A stretch of 64,000 bases of DNA from Cristatella mucedo. Taxonomy: Eukaryota; Bryozoa; Phylactolaemata; Cristatellidae. The translations under genes and the position numbers were made by a program. Positions 41,129 to 52,534 of the stretch are shown piece after piece. The DNA is taken from contig WPIO01000007.1 of NCBI GenBank assembly GCA_009760855.2, positions 12,655,221 to 12,719,220 of the forward strand. The letters run 5' to 3'. The notes under the pieces were generated by a model. That model made no database searches. It was not told the origin of the DNA and saw nothing but the letters and a program-made list of their open reading frames with translations. Numbering within the stretch: position 1 is the first letter of the stretch; each line of letters starts with the position of its first letter.

Positions 41129-42414
41129 CTTTATTGCGGCGGCAGCCAATGAGGAAGCTGCTGCCGGACGCGAAGAGCCAACCCAAAGATTGACAGCGGA
41201 GTGCGACAGCCGTCCATTTTATTGCCCACACCTCGCCAGTCAGTACAAGTGCCTCCGTACGAGTAAAGAGCAGAGGATCATGCAATTGCGGCCGCCCTAC
41301 ATGTCTGACAAGTCAGTGCATGCATTCTATCTTCGGAGGCCAGTTGTTTGAATTCATAATTCTCGAATCGTCGTAACAATCGTGGTGCAATGCCGAAGTC
41401 GAAGGTTACCTCCTTGCTATCATTAGTAAAGCGATCGCTACTAACAGGTTCCGGCGGCGGCGGCCGTAATCCCGCCAGCGCCGAAACGCTTTTCAGCGAG
41501 ACTCTCAGAGAAGCGAGTCCTCGCGCACCGCGCGATCGAACGACGCAGCAACGTGCTGCACGTCGCCGCAGCGACGCCGTCCTCCGAGGAGCGTGGATGT
41601 CTGCACTTATTTAGCACAGGACTTTCGCGGTAGCGGCTTGGCGCCTCGGCGCCGACGGCCTTCGCCGACGACTTCTTCGCCCGGCTGCCTTCGCCAAGTC
41701 TTCGCCCGGATGCCTTCGCCAACTCTTCGCGAGTCCGCTGCTGCGCTGGACTTCTCGTCGCTCGATAGTTCTTGATAAAATACGTATCTCCTTTGCGTTG
41801 CCGCGCGATCGCCACCTCCGTCCTCAAGTGATTTGTGGTGGGCAGAGCACATCCGGTCTCATTCTACTGCAGGCGGCGAGTTCGAGAGACCCGGCGAGAT
41901 CTCATGATGCTTCGCGAAATCGAGTCCGTCCGTTATTGGCTGATTACTGGCGGACGTGAAGGAATGAGAGGCTGCTTAGTCAATCACTCAATGAGCTATC
42001 GTCTATTGCAGCTTCGGCTCGTTGCAACTGGATTTATGCAATCTCTATCAATGCTTCCGGTTGCCTAATAGCGGGAAATCGAGTGGTGACATCTGTCGCA
42101 ATTGCCAGGTGGCCATTAGGCATTCAAGCCCACACCCTCGCATTGTTGTTGGCGGCTGCTGCAGCTCTCATACAGTCACATGGAGTGGTGCTAGTGCAGC
42201 AGTTATTCCGTGCTGTAACGTAAGTAGTACCGAGCCTCTGTTGCCAGCCTTTCTACACGCTCGCGGATATGCGATCCTAATCGGTCACCTATTATTCGTT
42301 GCTTTTTGCGCGATCCAGAATACTAAATCTCGTAACTAAGCTAATTCTCGGGTCAGAGGATGCCGGCTTTGTAGCTGCTATTTTCAAAGAAAGATTAGAA
42401 TATTAAAAATAATG
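41129..42414. other. Unassigned interval
   Basis: Contains a CpG-rich part at 41450-41780 with imperfect repeats of 'gccttcgccaa' type. Frames such as 42022-42339 show no domain. Confidence 0.35.
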
Positions 42415-42490
42415 AGAATAAATGTGTATAGCACCCTCGAGGAAACTAATCTCTTTCTCAGCGCTTAGCATATGTTGCGAAGAAAGCACG
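42415..42490 (-). mobile_element. SINE-A or L2 3' tail fragment
   Basis: 'tgtatagcaccctcgaggaa' and 'ctaatctctttctcagcgct' match the shared L2/SINE-A tail in reverse. Too short to assign. Confidence 0.65.
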
Positions 42491-43054
42491 ATCGTCAAAA
42501 TGTTTCCGCGTAATCTGATTCTGCATCTAGTTACTGCTCATAAGTCTCCGCTATGACATTTCGGCCAGTCTACAATTTCCTACCCGCAAGAAGCGGCAGT
42601 GTTTACGCTTACACTGATGTCAGGCAGGTTTACGAAACGCACTTAAAACGCACGCGAGAATTTTAATGACAGGGATGGCAGTAATATTTTCTGTCAAATT
42701 AATAATTTAATAATAATTAAAATAATAATTAATTAATGACATAAGTTAATAATTTAATTACTCTTAGGCATCGGTGCATACTATCAAAGTTTCTAACGCA
42801 ACGGAACTTGGACATGTGCTACCTACTCCATAGACTTAGAATTCTTTCAACTACAGGGTTGTGATATCTTCAGTAATTCTAGATAGGAATAATAAATATT
42901 AGACTGGACGTACACAATCATGCAATGGTCGTATTAAAGGAACTTACCAGTCAGTTGCATAAATTAAACATCACGGAAAGTACGAGCCATAGTAGAAGAC
43001 TTAAATTTTGAATTTTAGAAGTAAAACAATAACTCAAAAAATACATCAACTTGT
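42491..43054. other. AT-rich unassigned interval
   Basis: Includes TAAT-rich sequence at 42690-42760. Nothing else recognised. Confidence 0.35.
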
Positions 43055-44060
43055 TTGTATTGTATTGTATTTCCGTCTGTAACTCTAACAAAGCCCCAAA
43101 GATTATGTGGGAGTTACGCTGGAGAGTTTTGTATATCGACTGACAGCCTAAGTGGTTTCACGCAACAAAGAGAAGCTGTGAAGCGTAGCTGAGTCGGAAG
43201 AGAAGTTAAGATAGCGAGTAACATGGAAGTAGCAACTCACGACGGCAGGAAAGAAGGATGTGCCATAGTCGCCAGCAGGAGAGTAGTTGTCGTTGTATAA
43301 GAACCGTGGAAGTGAGCTCCGCTGACTTGGACCTGCAGAGCTAAAACTTTTGTCATCAAAGGTCTTTAAGCGGAGGAAAGGAACAACTAATTTATTGTCC
43401 ATACAGAACCTGAGGGCACGAGGAGGCTGAAACTGGTGCAGCAGTTCAGCTAGGAGTGGAGGGGCCAAGCCGTGACGGGCCTTGTGGGTCAGCTTACGAA
43501 CTTAACTCTGTATCCGTTGATCAACCGGCAGCCATCCTAGCTCTTTTAGCAAAGGAGACACGTTTTCAAACCTCTAGGATTTGCAAGTTGCCTTGCAGCC
43601 ACAGTTGATTTGTTCCAGTGTTTAAGGTGCTCACCTCGACCAAGGTGTGGCCAAGGTCGTTGGCTCGACCCCGGCGGCATACGTGAAGCGCCCGAAAAAA
43701 GATTAAGTTCTCTTAGGGCGCTATACAAATGAATTATTATGTTATTATTCATGGCCAACTGCAGTGGCCTGGCGGCTTTTTTGGTAGCCCATCTAAAAGG
43801 GACTTACACTAATCTAGCCGAGACAGAACTAAGGAGCTAGTTAAATGTTTTGCAAGCCACCGTGGAATACAGTTCCTAATCTTAGACAGGGATCGGACAT
43901 GATGGCTAGCTGTGGAAGCAGTCTTCTGAATGCAGTTTTCAAACTTTAGGTAGTTGTCGAAGGCAGCACCTAAAGTCCGAGCATGCAGTGATGGTCGCAC
44001 TGCAGTATCACCTGCTATTGGAAGAGCAAAGCTTTCTGATCCAGCCATACGCTTACGGTG
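43055..44060 (-). mobile_element. LINE-B 3' half, minus strand, interrupted by SINE-A
   Basis: In reverse: coding from about 44060 (reverse-strand start MAGSESFALPIAG) through 'SSLVLSRLDYCK'-like sequence, then after the SINE the 'LRFCMDNKLVVPFLRLKTFD' block and 'YNDNYSPAGDYGTSFFPAVV' (43160-43430). It ends in the LINE-B tail at 43060-43160. Broken by stops. Confidence 0.82.
43612..43738 (+). mobile_element. SINE-A, plus strand, nested in LINE-B
   Basis: 'tgtttaaggtgctcacctcg' at the head, 'gtcgttggctcgaccccggc' at the B box, and 'agattaagttctcttagggc' then 'gctatacaaatgaa' at the tail. LINE-B sequence lies on both sides. Confidence 0.82.
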
Positions 44061-44389
44061 ACCTATGAAGAGTAAAGGCAGACTAAAATATAAAATACTA
44101 ACAAATTAGAACAATTATCGCATTCAAAATGCGCGTGAAAATTTGCAATCGCTTAAATTATCGTACAGTCTCTGTCGAGGTTGCAACTACCGATGTTTCT
44201 TATTGACGAGCTTTCAAAACCATCACGCCCACGGTAAGAATCCTCAAAGGGTAGATGCAAATTCTTGCTCCGCGTTCGAGTAGTGCGAATACCGTTTTAG
44301 ATAACTTTCAAGCGATGCCTCTCAAACTCTTTTAGTCACGAAAAGGGCTCGAAGAAAAGAATATACTTAATATGGCGGCGTAAATGATC
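44061..44389. other. Unassigned interval
   Basis: AT-rich; nothing recognised. Confidence 0.3.
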
Positions 44390-45080
44390 TTCTCAACTCC
44401 TAGCTGGCAATGTTGGCTTTCATTTCTACATCGATGGCGCTAAGTTCTACCTTCCGCTCCTGGGTGGCCAGTAACTTCCTAAACTATAACACTAATGAGA
44501 TCTCCCTAAAGACTATGGGGAAGCCTAATACCATCCTCAAGTTGAATCAACGGCAACCTCGAAATTGTGCTCAGCTGGCTTCACTCCTGAGACGTACGTC
44601 TACGCATAATCAGCGTGCCAAAGTCAGAATTGACTCGTCGTATAAAGTCAAGCCTCCGCGAACAAGCTGGCCTACTTTTAGCTAAGGAGCATCGCCAAAA
44701 TATGGGAATGCTGAGATAAGAGTGCGTCAGCCAAGCTAGACAAAGCGTTCGTGACATCGCGTCTAGAGTACTGCATATTCCTTGAGTATTGTCAGTCCGT
44801 GACCTTAATCGTCTGCACCTGGTGCAAAAATCAGCTGCTAGTTTTGTCGGTCATCAGAGGTATAGCTGCTTGATCGCGCCACTTCTGTCAGAGTTCACTA
44901 ACTCTCTATCTCTCTTCGAGCGTCGAATCGACTTGTAGATCCTCTGTCTGGCAAACAGGTCGATTCACTCGCTTGCACTTGCAGCCTACGTATTCTACCG
45001 TTTGCTCCTCCAGCGTGGTGACTCTCGCACGATGCACTCGTCGGCTTCAAGTCGAATAGCAGTAGCTCACACTTGATTGA
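44390..45080 (+). mobile_element. Degraded L2-clade LINE fragment
   Basis: The plus strand gives 'FRSWVASNFLNYNTNEISLK' followed by 'MGKPNTILKL', which match the WMAANFLKLNDDKTN and MGKPSVIQKL blocks of L2. Later text resembles 'FVTSRLEYC..F' and 'QKSAASFVG'. Frames are badly broken. Assignment to L2 rather than LINE-B is uncertain. Confidence 0.65.
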
Positions 45081-45642
45081 AATTGTGTCTGGCCTTCATT
45101 TTGAATCTGGACTTAATTTTGAATTCATAGACACAGTCTGAAACTCTCCTACGGCTCTGTTAACTTCCTGAGACGCTGTATTGAAGCTATGGAAACGGTT
45201 AGGACAGCTAGCTGCATATTACTTGCTCGCCTCCATAGAAAAGGCGGCAATGGATCACTTGGCTAACGGCAGTTACGGGCCCAATTCGGGCACAGAAATC
45301 TAGATGGCCGATTGGTCTAGCGCCTCTATTTATGTAAGTCCGCATTCCTTAACTCATCGGTCGGGCACCCAGGTGCTCAGAGTAGTCTCAGTCTCTCTTT
45401 CTAATAAGAATGAGCTGCACTCTTGTAGACGGGGTCAATTTGTTGCAGCAAACAGTGACTGAAGCTACTAGTGAGTTCTAGACTTTCACTACATTGAACT
45501 GAAGACACGATCGGCAGTTCGCGGAGCGGGAGACGAGAGACGACTGGAAGCGAGCGATTCGAAATGAAGCTGGAGAAGTGGAGAGGTCAGATGCATGCCG
45601 TTGCATTAGGATAGCCCATAAATAAATAAATATATATATACA
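45081..45642. other. Unassigned interval
   Basis: A 'ggccgattggtctagcgcct' block near 45306 resembles a tRNA-like SINE head but no B box follows. Nothing else recognised. Confidence 0.3.
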
Positions 45643-45647
45643 TATAT

Positions 45648-45806
<159 letters not shown>

Positions 45807-46559
45807 TGCAAACTAACGGGTCGTCTGAGCCATCCATCATGGAACTACAGTCGACTCCACTGGCAAGAATACGCTCGGGCCGACGATAGGCATTCGTATG
45901 TTCGGAGTTTTCCCGTATTATAAGATCTAGAGCGCCAAACAGCTACTCTATAGACCAAGTATTCCTATATCTGATATTCTTGTACGCGAAGTCGACTGTC
46001 TTAAATCTCTATCGAGGTGCTATAAAATTGGCCGCAATATTTGCAAGAACCAAGGTTATTGCTATTATTGGTGTCTTGCATGTAAGGAAGGCAAATGCAA
46101 ACAAGCATCATGCTTACAGATGTATATTCAAGCATAAAACAAGATACTCTGGTTCATCGGTTAGTAGGACCTCTGACATGTAACATGCACTAAGTCTTGC
46201 ACACATAAGCATAGACAAGTTCACTAGGGGGCGTCGAGAAAGCTAATCTGAAATTATGCGCCTTTAGCAGATAACTAAACGGTGACTCTAATAACAACAC
46301 ATTATCGTATCACTACATGAGAGAGCTAACTTCCATTTCCGACATGCTACATACGGTGCTATGGAAAAATGTCAATGTGTTCGTGTTACAAGCACAGTGT
46401 AAGCACTTATAAGTATGCAGAAGACACATAATTAATCTATTCCCAGCAATTGCTCTGAGCAACAGGTGATTTTTCTTGTAAATGCCCTCAAGCCATAAAA
46501 TATCGTGACGTCAGCCGAGTGTTAAGTTTCATGCTTATTGGGCATGCAATTAAAGGTGT
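45807..46559. other. AT-rich unassigned interval
   Basis: No repeat family or coding signal recognised. Confidence 0.35.
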
Positions 46560-46830
46560 GGCATTTAAATGGTGTCGGGCATTTTCAAAGCACAGCTAAA
46601 AGACTTGAGTCCGAAAATGTGGGTGATACGATGCCTAGCCTGCTTGGAAATTAAGTCAGCCATATGGGCCAGATAAAGAGAATGAAGGGACCTAAATATG
46701 TGCCGCAACTCGTTGAAGTAAATACGCTGCTTGATATGGAGCCAGTGCCCAGCGGCATAAAGGTGTCAATTGGCATACGCTCAGTTCACGACGAACAAGC
46801 TGGCAATGCAAAGTTTTCTGCGAATTTCTA
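46560..46830 (-). mobile_element. Degraded L2 fragment
   Basis: 'gggtgatacgatgcctagcc', 'gaatgaagggacctaaa' and 'gctgcttgatatggagccag' match successive L2 blocks in the minus-strand order. Confidence 0.7.
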
Positions 46831-47003
46831 GAACTTTATTGCCAGCAACAATCTTTTCTTTGCATTTCTACGCCTTACTCCAGATCCGAGTCGCGGCCTT
46901 GCAAATAGCGAGGATGACAGCGCATTGCCCCGTTGGCACCGTGACAATCTTTCCCGACCTATGTTGCAAGCTTTCTTTTGGGTGCTGGCACGCATCTGTG
47001 TAA

Positions 47004-47004
<1 letters not shown>

Positions 47005-47061
<57 letters not shown>

Positions 47062-47064
47062 CAA

Positions 47065-47103
<39 letters not shown>

Positions 47104-47132
47104 TGCAAGAATATATATATATATATATATTA
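47005..47132. repeat. (AT)n arrays separated by 'tgcaaga' spacers
   Basis: Three AT runs (about 47009-47057, 47068-47101, 47112-47131) separated by 'gatgcaagaa' and 'gattgcaagaa'. Confidence 0.97.
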
Positions 47133-47164
47133 TTGCAAGTTACTCATTTCAATAAATCTTTCGC

Positions 47165-47695
47165 ATATATGAGCCGGTAATGGCGTCGGATACGCAGAGC
47201 CGCCTCAATGCTCTTTTCTCCGCGCGTGGGATGCCGAGGTCAGCCAGGCAAGCTTCGTAGTTTGGTCACCAGCTGCTGAGAGCCCCGAACGCGAAGTGCC
47301 TCACTGCAGCCGACCGGTAGCCAGCGGTCAGGAAAGACCTGGCAACGGCCGTGTACTTATAGACCTTGTTCTGGGCCGCCACTATCAGAGCATCCTCGCT
47401 GCCGTCGAACGGCACCGTAACATCAACGATTACCGTATCGGTGCCCTTGTCGATGACCAGAAGAGTCGGACCGTCGCTTGAGAGCCGGACCACCACCAAG
47501 CAGGAGGGCGTGGCTTACCGACGTGCAGGCGAACGCTTGGCCGGAAGAACTCCAATTAGGCGGCCCAGAACCAGGCTGTGTCGGGCCGTGGTTGCATGCA
47601 ACATCGGCCGGCAGTGGCTCAGCCATGGCAAACGGTTTCTGGCCTCCGTGCAGCACAGGCGGCAGCTGGTAACCGTCCCGAGGTAACAAGCCCGG
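47165..47695 (-). mobile_element. LINE with restriction-like endonuclease, 3' end
   Basis: In reverse, a zinc-finger-like stretch with CRLCC, then LSHCRPMLHATTARH, occupies about 47560-47680. After a stop it is followed by the endonuclease core DGPTLLVIDKGTDT...IVDVTVPF (47380-47475) and a 'KYTAVARSFLTAGYRSAAV' helix region. The CCHC-then-endonuclease order is that of the R2/R4/NeSL superclade of non-LTR elements, which cut the target with a PD-(D/E)XK-type nuclease rather than an APE. Only the 3' part is here and it contains a stop. Confidence 0.75.
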
Positions 47696-47699
47696 CTCC

Positions 47700-47898
47700 T
47701 AGCAGCAGCCACTAAGCACATTTGCATGCTGACCCTGTGCATGTCACCCCTAACCATGTTATTCATTTTGTTTGTTTTGCAAGCCTGATTTTACTTACCA
47801 TTCAATTGCATTTCCCTTTGCAGCAAATGTAAAGCGCCTAGAAAGAGATTAGGTTCTCTGAGTGCACTTTGTCAAGTACATTATTATTTTTACTGGTG
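47700..47898 (+). mobile_element. L2 3' end fragment
   Basis: 'agcagccactaagcacattt', 'gcatgtcacccctaaccatg', 'aagcgcctagaaagagatta' and 'ttctctgagtgcactttgtc' are the L2 3' untranslated region and tail. SPIN copy 2 begins right at its ATT run. Confidence 0.85.
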
Positions 47899-48217
47899 CA
47901 GCGGCTCTCAACCTGTGGGCCAGGACCCTTTTGGGGTTCGAATGACCCTTTTGCAGGGGTCTCCTAAGACCTTCGGAAAACACGCATTTCCGATGGTCTT
48001 AAGAACCGGTATTGTTTCCGTGATTAATTATCATTTTTTAATAAGTTCAATTTGTAACAATAAAATATATCCTGCATTTCAGATATTCACGTTACGATTC
48101 ATGGTAGCAAAGTTCCAGTTATGAAGTAGCAACTAAAATGATTTATGGCTGCGGGTCGCCGCAACATGACGAACTGCATTGAAGGGGTCGCGGCATTAGG
48201 AAGGCTGAGAACCACTG
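47899..48217. mobile_element. SPIN-like hAT element, near full length (319 bp)
   Basis: Termini are CAGCGGCTCTCAACCTGTGG and GGCTGAGAACCACTG. Internal blocks 'gaccttcggaaaacacgcat', 'cgttacgattcatggtagca' and 'cagttatgaagtagcaacta' follow the SPIN non-autonomous consensus. Flanking 8-mers tactggtg and cactacta agree only partly. No transposase. Confidence 0.92.
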
Positions 48218-48690
48218 CACTACTAGCAGCACGTCCAGTCGCACTCGGTGGGCGAACCGCCTGGCCCGGTACGACAGGCCGAGACCCTGAGAGGTCTGAA
48301 AGTGACTGCGAGTGGCGAATCGGTCCGTGGTAGTCCCAGGCAGTGGCTTTACCTGTCCTATGAAGGCTGGGCAGCCCGAAACCCAGCCTTCCACGAGCCT
48401 GGCGAACTCTCGCAGCTGCGTGATAACCCCTTAAGACATGACCCAATGCTCGACGCCAACAGGTTCGGTGGACAGGGCCATCACTTCAGGAAGGTCAACG
48501 AGAGGCGGCAGGAAGCCTTCTTCTTGAAGAACTTACGGGCGTCCGACCGCAGCGATATTGGGCCGACTCTGTTGCCAGGGCCGAAGGCTGCTGGGCTCAG
48601 ATACCACGAACGCGCTTCGTCGGACGACAGCGAACCATCCAAGCTGGCGACGGCTCAGCTGAGTTGGTGACGGGTGATGTGGCGGACGCA
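48218..48690. other. Unassigned GC-moderate interval, possibly part of a LINE
   Basis: A plus-strand frame to 48670 includes 'DANRFGGQGHHFRKVNERRQ' and looks protein-like but is not recognised. Its place between two endonuclease-LINE fragments makes a 5' part of that element possible. Confidence 0.35.
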
Positions 48691-48748
48691 AGCGCTTGGC
48701 GAGCACAGCATGCGACAGGCTTTCCCAGACTGTAAGATGGAGGCGTGT

Positions 48749-48750
<2 letters not shown>

Positions 48751-48841
<91 letters not shown>
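48751..48841. repeat. (AT)n microsatellite
   Basis: About 90 bases of AT with two TATG interruptions. Confidence 0.98.
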
Positions 48842-48843
<2 letters not shown>

Positions 48844-48868
48844 ACCCTTCTCCCAACTGTATTCAATG

Positions 48869-49127
48869 TACAGTCATATAACTAACTACTAGCTTCTGCA
48901 TGCCCAAAATACTCCGCATTATTTTAAGTAAATATAATCATTTTAACGTATTCTTATTTTTTTTATTTCTAATGTATTTTTTTTTAAATTCAATTCGTTT
49001 TCCTCTATATGTCTTCCTCAGAACGTATCATGCTAGAATGCATCGTAAACCACTCTCGACTTACGAAAATTTGACTTACAACAGGTTTTCCGTTATCTAT
49101 GTATTTCGTAAGTCGGGGTTGACTGTA
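48869..49127. mobile_element. Possible TA-flanked DNA transposon remnant
   Basis: The ends TACAGTCA and TGACTGTA are inverted and include a TA that could be a Tc1/mariner target duplication. The right end reads 'gtaagtcggggttgactgta', a common style for such termini. The left end loses similarity after eight bases and no transposase is present. Confidence 0.35.
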
Positions 49128-49136
49128 TATCCATGC

Positions 49137-49138
49137 AT

Positions 49139-49213
<75 letters not shown>

Positions 49214-49275
49214 ATATATATACATGAACGATATATATATATATATATATATATACATGAACGATATATATATAT
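49137..49275. repeat. Compound (AT)n(GT)n array
   Basis: AT run, GT run at 49163-49209, then two AT runs each introduced by 'acatgaacgat'. Confidence 0.97.
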
Positions 49276-49617
49276 CGTTAATGTGACGGTGCCATTCGAC
49301 GGCAGCGAGAATGCTGTAATGGTGGAGGCCCGGAACGAGACAGATAAGTATGCGGCCGTTGCCCGGTCTTTCCTGACCGCTGGCTATCGGTCAGTAGTGG
49401 TGAGGCTCTTCGTGGTCTGGGCTCTCGTCACCTGGTTGCCAAACAATGAAGCTTGCTTGGCGGATCTGGGCATCCCACGCACGGAGAGAAGGACGTCGAG
49501 GCGGCACTCCGACGCCATTACCAGCTCGGAAGTCGTGCGGCTTCTGTTCCTGAACCAGGAGGCTCGGGTAGCACCCGCGACCCGGGTACGGCAGGACACC
49601 ATAGGCTATCGTATATA
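49276..49617 (+). mobile_element. LINE with restriction-like endonuclease, second fragment
   Basis: The plus strand reads VNVTVPFDGSENAVMVEARN then 'KYAAVARSFLTAGYRSVVV' and 'NNEACLADLGIPRTERR', parallel to the minus-strand copy at 47165-47500. It begins abruptly at the AT array and lacks the upstream Asp motif and zinc finger. The stretch is open to the stop at 49616-49618. Confidence 0.75.
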
Positions 49618-49654
49618 GGCAAGTTAAGCATTTCAATGCATCTTTCCATGTATG

Positions 49655-49699
49655 TGCGTGTGTATGTGTGTGTGTGTGTGAGTGCGTGAGTGTGTGTGT

Positions 49700-49793
<94 letters not shown>
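49655..49793. repeat. (GT)n microsatellite
   Basis: About 140 bases of GT with a few GA or GC interruptions in the first third. Confidence 0.98.
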
Positions 49794-50482
49794 ACAGGTC
49801 AATAAATTTCGGCTAGGCGAAAACAAATGACTTTCCTTTCGACAAGGTGCGGTTTCAATCGGTCAGTTCGAAAAAGAAATGAACTGTCGAAGTAAGGCGA
49901 GTATACAAATATTTAGGCCAATCCATCAGCATCCCAGATAGGCAGATTGGTGGCAATGTGGCTGGTGTGCCTGTGGAAGGTTCGGCCGTTTCACGTTCCT
50001 CTTCTCTCACGAAACCAGTCAATCTGTCAGACATGCTGTACAGTTTGACTGGTTTGACGTACAGACGAAGGGTAAGCGACAGCAGCTGAGTGAAAAACGT
50101 GCCGTAGCACGTAGATCCTCGTGCATGCACTTAGCGAGACGTCGGAAAGCGACTTTTGTTACAAAAACGTCATCGCCGGTTGGTCGGCACTAGCTACATT
50201 TGTAAATAACTTGAAAGCCGCTTAAGTCTCAATGAGCAAGAGTAGCGCCAATATATAGGGCAGGCCGGTGCAAGCATTCCGGTGGGCATCGTCCAAGCTT
50301 CAATCTCGCACAATCCACAATGGCTCTGCGTGTCGCCGGTCATGGCGTGGCATCCGTCGATGTGGGAAAAACGCCACTGCCTGATAGATTGGAACAAGCG
50401 ATCTCCTGGCTCCGAATACAAGACACCAACCTCTCACCCGCACATTCGGCTATTACAAGCTCTCACATTACCTCCCCTCGAG
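49794..50482. other. Unassigned interval
   Basis: No repeat family or coding signal recognised. Confidence 0.35.
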
Positions 50483-50809
50483 TAGCGGTTCTCAACCGGT
50501 GGGTCATTCGACCCCCTTCTGGGGTCGAACGACCCTTTCACATGGGTCGCCCAAGACCATCGGAAAACATGCATTTCCGATGGTCCTTTACTAGCTGATA
50601 TTGATTTTGAAATTAATCACTATGCTTCAATCTGTTTAATTCTTAACAATAAAGATATATACACTGAATATCAGATATTCAGGTTACGATTCATAGTAGC
50701 AAACTTTCAGTTATGAAGTAGCAGCGAAAATAATTTCAAGATTGGTGGTCGCCACAACATGAGGAACTGTATTGAAGGGTCGCAGCGTTAGGAGGGTAGT
50801 AAACTATTG
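50483..50809. mobile_element. SPIN-like hAT element, near full length (327 bp)
   Basis: Starts TAGCGGTTCTCAACCGGTGG and ends in a decayed 'ggagggtagtaaactattg'. Middle blocks 'gaccatcggaaaacatgcat' and 'cagttatgaagtagcagcga' match copy 2. Flanks ccctcgag (50475-50482) and tcctagag (50810-50817) match at six of eight and resemble the TCTAGA-centred target preference of SPIN. Confidence 0.92.
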
Positions 50810-50817
50810 TCCTAGAG

Positions 50818-51570
50818 TAACAGCAGCTTACATCGTGCATGAGCGAAATGAATGGCCTGTGAGGATGGCGATTAGGAAGAGGATGCGAGAGCCTAAGACT
50901 CGTATAGAGATTTGCAAACTCCGACCTCTTTATGTCACTCGCAGCCACCGCATGTCTTATATCCACCCTCGTCTGTCCACAGCGAGCGATGGGTCTCTCA
51001 AATAAGGGAATCGCAGAGATAAACCAGCCGCTCAAACAGAAAGCAGCTTTACCAGGAAGCTTGATAAGCCGGCGACGCGTCCGGCCACTCCGCAGCTCAT
51101 TCGCGCTTCACCGAGCAGCAGATTGTTGCGTGCAGAGCTCTCAATCCTGAGCCAAGACACGCTACTGCTCTGCGGCGAAAACTAGTACACTAAGTCCTAG
51201 GCAGTCGGCAGAGGCAGCGCGCAGTTTCGATATAGAGTGAGTCGCTGAATAATAAACGACGGTTAAAGGCCCGGGCTCGGCCTTCACGTGACACGCTTCC
51301 GCCTTGTCGTACCCAGCGACTACGTTAGCAGGCCAATGAGTGTTGGAGTAGATAAGAAAGTAAGCGGAGACACCCGATTGAATTAAACGCCCACCACAGC
51401 AATGCACCGGCCTTCAGTGCCAAGAGCTGACACCACCCCCAGAGAGCTCAGGTGCCTTCGCGTCTGTCTGCGGCGGTGCAGTCGTATCTGCTTACCACAC
51501 CAGACAAGCAGCGGAAGAAAGCAGTGAGGAGAAGAAATCTAGGACCCGTGGTCCTGCCCGATTCCATGTA
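50818..51570. other. Unassigned interval
   Basis: No repeat family recognised; no gene supported. Confidence 0.35.
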
Positions 51571-51576
51571 TAGTTT

Positions 51577-51678
51577 GTCAAAGTCGAACCAGGCCGCTAA
51601 TTCGGCCAGATCAGCGTGGACTTGCGTCCTCTGCTGCAGGCTCTGATGCAGTTGTTGTTGCGTGTCCGCCAGATTGAA
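51577..51678 (-). pseudogene. Possible spectrin-repeat exon fragment
   Basis: The minus-strand frame reads LADTQQQLHQSLQQRTQVHA then DLAELAAWFDFDK. The heptad-like spacing and the conserved Trp after 'L.EL..W' resemble helix A of a spectrin repeat as in spectraplakins, nesprins or dystrophin. The match is short, splice sites are only passable ('gctgtag' upstream), and no neighbouring exons were found. It may be an exon of a very large gene, a pseudogene piece, or chance. Confidence 0.25.
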
Positions 51679-51782
51679 TAGGAAGCTACAGCCAAGCTGC
51701 AGCCGGTGTGCCTTTCCGGAATACCGTCGCCACGTCTGTGGCGAATGACTCGCAGGTTTTACTGCCTCTACATGAAAACACA

Positions 51783-52345
51783 GAGGGTGAAAAACTCGGC
51801 AGCTAAGCATGCCCGTCATGAAATTGCATCTGCTGCCGCGTCAAAACACATCTCACCAACCTGCATTGGCTATCGATCAAGCAGCGCGTCGACTTCAACT
51901 TTCGGCGATCGCTTATCTGCCGCTTCGTCTACTTGGAGAGCCTACCTAATAAATGTACTTCTCAATCTGCCTTCGCTTTGTAACACCAGCTCTTCAAACT
52001 TGAGTCTTTTATTTGTGCCTCGAAACAAGCTCAAATCCTCAGTAGACCACGCCTTTGAATCGCACGCTCTTAAAGCCTGAAACTTATTCCCGACTGACGT
52101 CACGACTTCCCCTGACTGGATAATAGTTACAAAGAAGCTAAAAACGCACCTGCTGCAGTATTTTTTGCTGTGTCCAAGTGACTCTTCCTCCGTTTTCACA
52201 TTTGTCCTGGCGCTATGAATGTCATCACTAACCGTTTGACACGCTTCATTTGCAGCGTACATACATACAGTGTCTAGGAAGACTTTAATTCTCTAGAGGT
52301 GCTACCACAATTTAATTCTCTAGAGGTGCTACACAAATGCTTTAT
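51783..52345 (+). mobile_element. Degraded L2 3' portion
   Basis: 'cagctaagcatgcccgtcat', 'ctgcattggctatcgatcaa' and 'cgcgtcgacttcaactttcg' follow the L2 order, as does the 'aaaacgcacctgctgcagta' block. The tail 'ttctctagaggtgctac' is present twice at 52289-52338. Confidence 0.75.
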
Positions 52346-52534
52346 TTTTGTCACGATTATTTCTATAATAGATATCTAAAGAATGTGTAAAGTGCCTCTG
52401 ACTCAAGTCACTAGCCACGAATCTCTTTCTGCGGCTCTACAGTCAGAGCCTCAACGGCGAAGTGAGTGGTACGCTGTTCTTTGAACCCACTCTAAGGAAA
52501 ATCAGCTTTCAACGTACATGCATCAGCCAACAGA

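Noticed and set aside
40812-41351. 179-codon plus-strand gene
   Set aside because: Its middle is a minus-strand SINE-B, so the frame is accidental.
47266-47499. An independent host gene with the VDVTVPF motif
   Set aside because: The same motif recurs at 49280 and is preceded by a zinc-finger-like block, which is the layout of a LINE with a restriction-like endonuclease.
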